A stretch of 26,279 nt of DNA from JBBKWQ01 sp037969115. GTDB lineage: Bacteria > Actinomycetota > Acidimicrobiia > Acidimicrobiales > Ilumatobacteraceae. The position numbers and the translations under genes are program-made. Location of the stretch: positions 1-26,279 of the forward strand of contig JBBKWQ010000139.1 in assembly GCA_037969115.1 (NCBI GenBank). Direction: 5' to 3'. The notes beneath the pieces were generated by a model. It was given only the letters and a program-made list of their open reading frames with translations. It was not told the origin of the DNA and searched no databases. Of the stretch, positions 19,909 through 26,279 are shown piece by piece (the stretch's first letter is position 1; the number at the start of each line of letters is the position of its first letter).

Positions 19909-22311
19909 ATGCGCCTGGCCAAACTCGGACTCTTCGTCGCGCTCGGCGCCTCGACGTCGTGCGCGTTCGGTCCGCAGGAAGCCGGCCGCCTCACCGACTC
20001 GACAGAGGTGCGCGTCACCGTCGTCGACGAGCGCGGCGACCCCATCGAAGGCGCCGCCGTATCGCTCGACGAGGTGGGTGAGCGGGCCACCGATCAGGAC
20101 GGTCACGCCTCGTTCAGGCTCAGCCAGCCCGACGCCGGTGTCGTCACCGCAGCGGGCACGTTGCCAGAGCCGATCGCCATCGGTCCGCGCGACACCGACT
20201 TCACGGTGAGGCTGTTCGACCGGCGCAGCGCGGATGGCGCCGTGCGCCGTGCGCTGCACTTCGGAGGCGACGTGATGCTGGGCCGCCGATACCAGAACAG
20301 CGACCGTGTCGAAACACCGCTGGTCCGGAACGACTCGTCCGCCCGCCGGGTCGGTTCGTCGCTGGCTTCGATGTCGTCCGTCGCCGATGCCACCATTGTG
20401 AACCTCGAGACCGTCGTCGGCGTCCTGCCTGCCGAACGTGCGTATCCCGGCAAGCGGTTCCTGCTCCAGTCGCCCCCGGCCACGTTGGCGCTCCTCGAGG
20501 CCCTCGGGGTCGACCTGGTCACCTTGGGAAACAATCACGCTGCCGATTGGAAAGACGCCGGGGTCACCTCGACGCTCGCCGCTCTCGACGATGCCGAGAT
20601 GCCTCACGTCGGGGCCGGATTGTCGACTGCCGATGCGGTTGCACCACTGGTGATCGATGTCGACGGACTGTCGGTCGGCGTGGTGTCACTGACCACCGTC
20701 GACGGAGACTTCGTCAACGACCAGCTCCCCCGTTCGGATGCCGAGATTCCGGTCGACCTTCCTGTTGCCGAAGCATGGCAGTACGAGATGCGTACCGTCG
20801 GCTTCGGCGCTCCGGGGAGTGCGGGCGCGGTCAGCGCCGCACCACGACGCGCCGGAGACATGTGGGACGAGTTCGAACGACTCGAACCCGTCCTCGGCGA
20901 GAGGCAGGTCGCCGATCTGTGGGCCACGATCACTGCGCCCGAGGCGTACCCGGAGCTCCAGGACTGGACGGCACGTCGCGGTCACGGCGGCGCAGGGGGT
21001 TACAGCCGTGCAGCGCTCACCGACTCCATCGCCTCGGCACGCCGTATGGGAGCGGAGTTCGTCGTGGTCCAGTTCCACGGCGGCTATCAGTTCGCCGAGG
21101 TGAAGAGCAGCTTCGTCCGTCGCATCTCGCATCTCGCCATCGATTCGGGTGCCGACGCGGTGATCTCGCACCACCCTCACGTCCTCCAGGGCGCGGAGTG
21201 GTACAACGGGCGCCTCATCATGTACAGCCTCGGCAACCTCGTGTTCGACCAGGACTTCCTGTCGACGTTTCCGTCAGCGATCTTGCGGCTCGTCGTCGAG
21301 GGTGAGGAGTTGATCGAGGCACGTTTGCTTCCCGTGATGATCGACGCGTACCGGCCGGTACCTGTCGTCGGCGACGTGGCCGAACGCATCACGAGGATGA
21401 TTCTGGAGCGCTCACTCACCCCTGCCGAGTCCGACCGAATCGTCGGACTCGAGGTCGGCGGGGTCCTGCTCGACGAGGCCGCGGACGGCGTCGAACCGGT
21501 CGGCGTGAGCTTCGAGCGCAACACCGGAGTGATGGGCCGATCCCACCCGGTTCTGACCACCGACCTCATCGTCGGACCTCGCTCACCGGCAACGTTGCCG
21601 CCGTGTTTCGTCATGCGAGCCGATCTGCTCGACGACGGCGTCGAGTACGGCATCGACCTGTTCGATTGGGGAGGTTTCGACGATTTCACCGCCGACGGCG
21701 ACCGCGGCAGGCCCATGCACTGGATCACGCCCGACGATCCCGATCGGTGGGCGATGGTGCAGGGATCGTCCGACGACCCGTTCGACGATGCGCTCGAACT
21801 GATCTCTGACTCGAACAAACCAGTCACCGCTCGATTCGCGGCCCGAATCAACGTGAGCAGACACAAGATCTACGACACCGATGAAGGCCGGCCGGCCGAC
21901 GCTCCCCCGTCGTACTCGATCACCTTCGACGCCAAACGCGAACGCGGTGAGTCGCCATCGTTGCGGTTCGTCGTGTACAACGTCGACGACAGCGACCCGA
22001 CGAGCGATCCCGAGTCGCTCGAGCTCCGCGACGTCGAGATTCCCTTTGACCTTCCCGACGACAGCGAATGGCATTCGATCACACTCGAGCTGCCACCTGA
22101 GCTCCTGACTCCGGCGAATGGCGTCGAGGCGGAAGCCGCGATGATGTACGTCCAGATGCCTGCATCCTTTCGCGGTAAACTCACCGTCGACAACGTTCGG
22201 GTGTACGAATGGCGAGCCGCTCCGCCGACCCAGATCGAGATGTGGACCGAGGCGGACGCCTTTCGCGGCGACGAGGTCGGCAGCACCGGTGTGACCCTGT
22301 CCGGTTGTTGA
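19909..22311 (+). CDS. CapA-family (poly-gamma-glutamate synthesis type) putative lipoprotein
   Basis: An 800-residue exported protein, about twice the usual CapA length. A short signal peptide ends at a weak lipobox (STSC, Cys18). Residues 33-82 form a carboxypeptidase-regulatory-like beta sandwich (VRVTVVDERGDPIEGAAVSL). The CapA metallophosphatase-like domain spans about 114-460. It shows FGGDVMLGR (118-126), NLET (165-168), LGNNHAADW (206-214), VVQFHGGYQ, SHHPHVLQG and YSLGNLVFDQ, which keep the metal-binding Asp, Glu, Asn and His residues. The last 340 residues are beta-rich, with a LTVDNVRVYEW ending typical of carbohydrate-binding sandwich domains. No capB or capC is nearby, so a role in surface-polymer handling is inferred rather than poly-gamma-glutamate synthesis. 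Confidence 0.85.
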   Translation: MRLAKLGLFVALGASTSCAFGPQEAGRLTDSTEVRVTVVDERGDPIEGAAVSLDEVGERATDQDGHASFRLSQPDAGVVTAAGTLPEPIAIGPRDTDFTVRLFDRRSADGAVRRALHFGGDVMLGRRYQNSDRVETPLVRNDSSARRVGSSLASMSSVADATIVNLETVVGVLPAERAYPGKRFLLQSPPATLALLEALGVDLVTLGNNHAADWKDAGVTSTLAALDDAEMPHVGAGLSTADAVAPLVIDVDGLSVGVVSLTTVDGDFVNDQLPRSDAEIPVDLPVAEAWQYEMRTVGFGAPGSAGAVSAAPRRAGDMWDEFERLEPVLGERQVADLWATITAPEAYPELQDWTARRGHGGAGGYSRAALTDSIASARRMGAEFVVVQFHGGYQFAEVKSSFVRRISHLAIDSGADAVISHHPHVLQGAEWYNGRLIMYSLGNLVFDQDFLSTFPSAILRLVVEGEELIEARLLPVMIDAYRPVPVVGDVAERITRMILERSLTPAESDRIVGLEVGGVLLDEAADGVEPVGVSFERNTGVMGRSHPVLTTDLIVGPRSPATLPPCFVMRADLLDDGVEYGIDLFDWGGFDDFTADGDRGRPMHWITPDDPDRWAMVQGSSDDPFDDALELISDSNKPVTARFAARINVSRHKIYDTDEGRPADAPPSYSITFDAKRERGESPSLRFVVYNVDDSDPTSDPESLELRDVEIPFDLPDDSEWHSITLELPPELLTPANGVEAEAAMMYVQMPASFRGKLTVDNVRVYEWRAAPPTQIEMWTEADAFRGDEVGSTGVTLSGC

Positions 22312-22317
22312 CCTCGC

Positions 22318-22323
22318 TAGTCT
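22318..22323 (+). promoter_or_regulatory. -10 box of the glycine riboswitch-gcvP transcript
   Basis: TAGTCT lies seven bases after the stop codon of the preceding gene and 20 bases before aptamer 1. It would start the transcript near 22330. No convincing -35 is visible at 17 bases. Confidence 0.4.
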
Positions 22324-22342
22324 GTCGTGTGCCGCTACACCT

Positions 22343-22517
22343 GATCGGGAGAGTTCGCACCACAGCCAGTGGTGAGGGCGCCGAAGGAGCAACCACCCCG
22401 GAATCTCTCAGGCAACCGGACCGATCGGGCAGGCAACGCTGGAAAGCAGTCGACATGATCGGCTCGCCCATGGGGAAAGCCCGAATCGGGTGAAACTCTC
22501 AGGCAACGACGACAGCG
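22343..22517 (+). promoter_or_regulatory. tandem glycine riboswitch upstream of gcvP
   Basis: Two glycine aptamers in series. Aptamer 1 is closed by GATCGG/CCGATC (22343-22348 with 22421-22426). It carries GGGAGAG, the hairpin CACCAC/GTGGTG, the signature GCGCCGAAGGAGCAA and ATCTCTCAGGCAA. A ten-base linker follows. Aptamer 2 is closed by CGCTG/CAGCG (22437-22441 with 22513-22517) and holds a diverged CCCATGGGGAAAG and the canonical GAAACTCTCAGGCAA. Tandem glycine riboswitches normally turn on glycine cleavage genes, which matches gcvP 37 nt downstream. The expression platform probably acts on the Shine-Dalgarno GGAGGAG (22542-22548); no U-tract terminator is present. Confidence 0.92.
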
Positions 22518-22554
22518 GGGGCTCGACCCGAATGTTGCCCTGGAGGAGAACACC

Positions 22555-25401
22555 ATGTCGTCCATCACCGACCTGCTGGCCACAGACGATTTCGTCGGGC
22601 GCCATGTCGGCCCGACCGAACACGACCTCGCGCACATGCTGTCGACCATGGGCGTCGATTCACTCGATGCGCTGATCGACCAGTCGGTACCGGATCGCAT
22701 CCGGCTCGAGGGCGGTATGGCACTGGGCGATCCGATGACCGAGACCGCTGCACTCGCGGAGATCAGAGGTCTGGCGAACAAGAACCGCGTCCTCACGAGC
22801 CTGATCGGCCAGGGCTACTACGGAACCATCACGCCTCCAGTGATCGCACGCAACGTGCTGGAGAATCCGGCGTGGTACACGGCTTACACGCCATATCAAC
22901 CGGAGATCTCACAGGGCAGGCTCGAGGCGCTGCTGAACTTCCAGACGATGGTGTCGGAACTCACCGGTCTCGATGTCGCCAACGCATCACTGCTCGACGA
23001 GGCCACCGCTGCGGCCGAGGCGATGTCGATGGCGCGGCGGCTGGCGAAACGGTCTGGCGACCGCTTCTTCGTCCATCACGATGTCCACCCCCAGACACTG
23101 GCAGTCATGCGCACCCGAGCCGAGCCCGTCGGAATCGACCTGATCGTGGGCGATGTCGATCTGCTTGCCGACGGGCAGTGGTTCGGCGCACTCTTCAGCT
23201 ACCCGACATCGACGGGTTCCGTGGCCGACTGGACCGCCTCGATCACACAGGCCCACGAGTCGGGCGCCATTGCGATCGTGGCCACCGACCTGCTGGCATG
23301 CACACTCCTGACTCCACCAGGCGAGATGGGCGCCGACATCGTGGTGGGTTCCGCCCAGCGATTCGGCGTGCCGATGGGATTCGGCGGTCCCCACGCCGGG
23401 TTCATGGCCGTTCACGACCATGCGGCGAGGGCGATCCCCGGGCGGCTCGTCGGCGTGAGCACCGACGAGGCCGGTCGGCCGGCGCTGCGTCTCGCGCTGC
23501 AGACCCGCGAGCAGCACATCAGGCGCGAGAAGGCGACGTCGAACATCTGCACGGCCCAGGTGCTCCTGGCCAACATGGCCGGGCTCTACGCGTCGTGGCA
23601 TGGCGCAGCCGGCCTTGCTCGCATCGCTGAGCGTGTCCATCGACTCACCGCGGCCGTCGCTGCCGCCGCCCGCACCGCTGGCCTGGCCCTGCGGCACGAC
23701 CACCACTTCGACACCATCACCATCGAACAGGTCGACGCGGCATCGATACGAGCGCGATTCGAATCGCAAGGCATGAACATCCGCGTGATCGACGACAACA
23801 CCATCGGTCTCTCACTCGACGAGACCACCACGCTCGCGCTGGCTTCCTCGATCAGCGAGGTCCTGGGCGGCGCCCCGCTCGATGCCGCGATGATCGATGC
23901 TGCGCCGAGCGGACTCACCGACGACCAGCGCCGCACCAGCGAGTTCCTCACGCAGTCGGTCTTCAACCGGTACCACAGCGAGCACGAGATGCTTCGTTAC
24001 CTCCGGCGGCTCGCCGACAAGGACCTCGCCCTCGACCGCACGATGATCCCGCTCGGCTCGTGCACGATGAAGCTGAACGCGACGAGCGAGATGATGCCCA
24101 TCACGTGGCCGGAGTTCGCACAGATCCACCCCCATGCTCCCGATGATCAGACCGTCGGATATCGCGAGATGATCAGCGGGCTGCACGACATCCTGGTCGC
24201 CATCACGGGCTACGACGCCGTGAGCATGCAGCCCAATGCCGGAAGCCAGGGCGAGTTCGCCGGCCTCCTCGCCATCAGGGCCTATCACCGCAGCCGCGGC
24301 GATGACCAGCGCACCATCTGTCTGATTCCGTCGAGTGCCCACGGCACCAACGCGGCAAGTGCCGTGATGGCCGGGCTCGACGTCGTCGTCGTCGCGTGCG
24401 ACGAACTGGGCAACGTCGACATCGCTGATCTGCAGCGCCGAGTCGATGAGGCCGGCAACCGTCTCGCCGCCGTCATGATCACATACCCATCGACGCACGG
24501 CGTCTTCGAACTCGGCGTGCGCGATCTGTGCGCGACGGTGCACGACGGTGGTGGACAGGTCTACGTCGACGGAGCGAACCTGAATGCGCTCGTGGGACTT
24601 GCTCAGCCCGGCAAGTTCGGCGCCGACGTCAGCCACCTCAACCTCCACAAGACGTTCTGTATCCCGCATGGCGGCGGTGGACCCGGTGTGGGGCCTATCG
24701 GTGTGCGCGCACATCTCGCGCCGTTCCTGCCGGGCGATCCGCTCGGTTCGTCCGATCAGCCGGTCGGTCCGGTTGCAGCAGCGAACTTCGGGTCGGCGGG
24801 GATCCTGCCGATCTCGTGGATGTACACGAAGTTGATGGGCGCCTCCGGGTTGACACACGCCACCAAGGTCGCGATCGCGTCGGCCAACTATCTCGCCACA
24901 CGTCTCGACCCACACTTCCCAGTGCTCTACACCGGCCACGAGGGTCGGGTCGCGCACGAGTGCATCATCGATCTGCGTCCGCTCAGCGAAGCCACCGGTG
25001 TCAGTGTCGATGATGTGGCGAAGCGCCTCATGGACTACGGCTTCCACGCTCCCACGATGAGTTTCCCGGTGGCGGGCACGCTCATGATCGAGCCGACCGA
25101 GAGCGAAGACCTCCGCGAGCTCAACCGCTTCTGCGACGCCATGATCGCAATCCGCGGCGAGATCGATCAGGTGGGTGCGGGTGTCTGGGAACTCGAACAG
25201 AGCCCGCTGCGATTCGCTCCGCACACCGCCGAGGACCTGATCGGCGAGTGGGATCGGCCGTACTCACGGGCGTTGGGCGCCTACCCCAACGACGACCTCC
25301 GGGCCAACAAGTACTTCCCACCGGTGTCGCGGATCGATGCAGCGTACGGTGACCGGCACCTCGTGTGCAGTTGCGAGCCGCTCGAGTCATACATGAGCTA
25401 G
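22555..25401 (+). CDS. gcvP: glycine dehydrogenase (decarboxylating), P-protein
   Basis: A 948-residue single-chain P-protein of the glycine cleavage system. It decarboxylates glycine on PLP and passes the aminomethyl group to the H-protein lipoyl arm. Both homologous halves are present: the N-terminal half opens FVGRHVGPTEHD and contains YTPYQPEISQGRLEALLNFQ. The C-terminal half has the Schiff-base Lys699 in HLNLHKTFCIPHGGGGPG. Length and ends agree with fused GcvP enzymes rather than the split gcvPA/gcvPB form. ATG 22555 follows GGAGGAG by six bases. Expression is controlled by the tandem glycine riboswitch. gcvT lies nearby on the other strand; gcvH and lpd are not in the window. Confidence 0.97.
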   Translation: MSSITDLLATDDFVGRHVGPTEHDLAHMLSTMGVDSLDALIDQSVPDRIRLEGGMALGDPMTETAALAEIRGLANKNRVLTSLIGQGYYGTITPPVIARNVLENPAWYTAYTPYQPEISQGRLEALLNFQTMVSELTGLDVANASLLDEATAAAEAMSMARRLAKRSGDRFFVHHDVHPQTLAVMRTRAEPVGIDLIVGDVDLLADGQWFGALFSYPTSTGSVADWTASITQAHESGAIAIVATDLLACTLLTPPGEMGADIVVGSAQRFGVPMGFGGPHAGFMAVHDHAARAIPGRLVGVSTDEAGRPALRLALQTREQHIRREKATSNICTAQVLLANMAGLYASWHGAAGLARIAERVHRLTAAVAAAARTAGLALRHDHHFDTITIEQVDAASIRARFESQGMNIRVIDDNTIGLSLDETTTLALASSISEVLGGAPLDAAMIDAAPSGLTDDQRRTSEFLTQSVFNRYHSEHEMLRYLRRLADKDLALDRTMIPLGSCTMKLNATSEMMPITWPEFAQIHPHAPDDQTVGYREMISGLHDILVAITGYDAVSMQPNAGSQGEFAGLLAIRAYHRSRGDDQRTICLIPSSAHGTNAASAVMAGLDVVVVACDELGNVDIADLQRRVDEAGNRLAAVMITYPSTHGVFELGVRDLCATVHDGGGQVYVDGANLNALVGLAQPGKFGADVSHLNLHKTFCIPHGGGGPGVGPIGVRAHLAPFLPGDPLGSSDQPVGPVAAANFGSAGILPISWMYTKLMGASGLTHATKVAIASANYLATRLDPHFPVLYTGHEGRVAHECIIDLRPLSEATGVSVDDVAKRLMDYGFHAPTMSFPVAGTLMIEPTESEDLRELNRFCDAMIAIRGEIDQVGAGVWELEQSPLRFAPHTAEDLIGEWDRPYSRALGAYPNDDLRANKYFPPVSRIDAAYGDRHLVCSCEPLESYMS

Positions 25402-25417
25402 CAGAGTCCGCGTGGGG

Positions 25418-25423
25418 TACCGT
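25418..25423 (+). promoter_or_regulatory. leaderless-type -10 box of the Lys/Ala-tailed protein gene
   Basis: TACCGT stands six bases before the ATG and there is no Shine-Dalgarno, the same arrangement as at 8464 and 18243. Confidence 0.35.
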
Positions 25424-25429
25424 TCGGAC

Positions 25430-26080
25430 ATGTCCAACGAGCACTCACGCAACGACCCGTTCGGCGACGTCATCAACTTGCTCGCTGCACCGATTGCCGG
25501 CGGCCTGCGCAGTGTCGAACAATTCAAGCGTGGCATCGACGACCTGTTCAGCGCAGTCGAGAATCTCAACGCCACCATGGACAATCTGAACAAGACGGCC
25601 GCTCGGGCAAACCGCCTGCTCGCCGACGTCGAGGAGCCCATTCGGGCCATGCTGCCGCAACTCACCCGCACCATCAAGGCGGCCGACGAGATGACCGAGC
25701 TGTTCGCCGGACCGGCCAAGGCGGTTGCACCGAACCTCGAACGAGTCGTCGGCACGTTGTCGTCACCCGCGTTCTCGACGCTGCCGAACCAGCTCAACGA
25801 CTTCATGCGCATCATGACCGACGTGAGCAAGCGGCTCGGTCCGCTCGCTTCGTTCGCGGAGAATGCCGGCGGATTGTTCGGCGGCATGCGCCTGCCCGGA
25901 ATGGGCCGCCAGGACGCACCCGCCGCACCATCGACGACTCCGCCGACGCCCACGGTCACGACCAAGCCGACGGCGAAGAAGACCGCCACACCGCGGCCGG
26001 CATCCAAGACGAGTGCGAAGAAGACGAGTGCGAAGAAGACCAGCAAGAAGGGTGCAGCGAAGAAGCCATCCACTGGCTGA
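25430..26080 (+). CDS. helical protein with Lys/Ala-rich histone-like tail
   Basis: A 216-residue protein. Residues 1-140 are helical with long amphipathic stretches (VEQFKRGIDDLFSAVENL, NLNKTAARANRLLADVEEPI, LTRTIKAADEMTELF) resembling phasin-like or apolipoprotein-like helices that coat lipid or polymer surfaces. A Gly/Met/Pro segment and a Pro/Thr linker follow. From about 178 the tail is Lys/Ala/Thr/Ser-rich, with SAKKT repeated twice and KKGAAKK, as in histone H1-like and HBHA-like tails that bind DNA or polyanions. I recall similar actinobacterial hypothetical proteins but no proven function. The ATG at 25430 follows TACCGT by six bases. It shares no obvious link with gcvP. Confidence 0.75.
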   Translation: MSNEHSRNDPFGDVINLLAAPIAGGLRSVEQFKRGIDDLFSAVENLNATMDNLNKTAARANRLLADVEEPIRAMLPQLTRTIKAADEMTELFAGPAKAVAPNLERVVGTLSSPAFSTLPNQLNDFMRIMTDVSKRLGPLASFAENAGGLFGGMRLPGMGRQDAPAAPSTTPPTPTVTTKPTAKKTATPRPASKTSAKKTSAKKTSKKGAAKKPSTG

Positions 26081-26102
26081 TCGATGTGCAGGCAGCCGGC
26101 GT

Positions 26103-26115
26103 CGCCGCAGCGGCG
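26103..26115. terminator. small GC hairpin between convergent genes
   Basis: CGCCG-CAG-CGGCG is a perfect 5-bp stem with a 3-base loop in the 41-base gap between two converging stop codons. It lacks a T-tract on either strand, so terminator activity is only suggested by position. Confidence 0.25.
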
Positions 26116-26121
26116 CTTCGA

Positions 26122-26279
26122 CTACCGGCCGACGAACGGCGTGTCGACCACGCGACCAGGAACCATCGAACCACGAATGTCGATGTCGACCGCCGTCCCG
26201 ACCTCGGTGTCGGGCGGAGTGAACCCGAGCGCGATCCCGTGTTGCAGCACCGGTGAGTAATTCCCGGATGTGCCCACAC
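26122..26279 (-). CDS. gcvT: aminomethyltransferase (glycine cleavage T-protein), C-terminal part
   Basis: The minus-strand frame enters from the right edge and ends at TAG (26122-26124), giving about 52 C-terminal residues. VGTSGNYSPVLQHGIALGF, PPDTEVGTAVDIDIRG and PGRVVDTPFVGR match the terminal beta-barrel of GcvT: TSGxxSPxLxxxIAL, then G..V.V.IRG, then the final PFV. GcvT moves the aminomethyl carbon to tetrahydrofolate and releases ammonia. The start and the rest of the gene are outside the window. It faces gcvP with one gene between them. Confidence 0.88.
   Translation of the reverse strand, partial: VGTSGNYSPVLQHGIALGFTPPDTEVGTAVDIDIRGSMVPGRVVDTPFVGR

Noticed and set aside
23812..25224. 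470-codon minus-strand open frame
   Set aside because: It is antisense to gcvP, with no motif and biased composition.

Overview
The window is high-GC, gene-dense bacterial chromosome, most likely from an actinobacterium of the Acidimicrobiia (Ilumatobacter-like). The signs are a WhiB-family iron-sulfur protein, a mycothiol-type DinB protein (TIGR03086), several small proteins that I recognise only as conserved actinobacterial families, codon use dominated by G/C at third positions, and many start codons that sit 6-9 nt after a TAnnnT -10 box, as expected for leaderless mRNAs. The lineage is inferred from gene content; no rRNA or tRNA gene is visible.

Layout. 1-430 (-): C-terminally cut, Arg/Gly-rich protein with a 48-bp tandem repeat. 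553-1895 (+): gamma-carbonic-anhydrase-like protein overlapping prmA. 1905-5315 (-): ribokinase-like kinase, whiB, a threonine-aldolase-like PLP lyase and an AsnO/clavaminate-synthase-like oxygenase, with a divergent RpiR regulator (5419-6258) across a compact promoter/operator region. 6376-9746: prfC (RF3), a small coiled-coil protein on the minus strand, a TauD-type dioxygenase, and a small zinc-ribbon-like protein whose start and stop codons each lie inside a near-identical 16-bp palindrome. 9747-10208: a 460-nt gap rich in hairpins. 10209-12104: secreted M23 endopeptidase with five peptidoglycan-binding domains, followed by three small plus-strand proteins.

13039-15295 is a decaying patch. 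It holds a truncated alpha/beta hydrolase (-), a twice-frameshifted actinobacterial protein (+), an intact Lrp/AsnC regulator, and a divergent HPPD-like VOC dioxygenase gene interrupted by an in-frame TAG. Next come a succinate-semialdehyde-dehydrogenase-like gene (-) and a divergent pair of coupled operons: TIGR03086-DUF899 (-) against ArsR-SRPBCC-LLM oxidoreductase (+). A large CapA-type lipoprotein candidate follows.

The right end is glycine metabolism. A tandem glycine riboswitch precedes full-length gcvP, then comes a Lys/Ala-tailed protein, and the C-terminus of gcvT enters from the right edge on the opposite strand. A link across the window is possible: an amino-acid beta-hydroxylase next to a threonine-aldolase-like lyase would yield glycine plus an aldehyde, which the glycine cleavage system could consume. 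That chain is an inference, not something the sequence shows directly.
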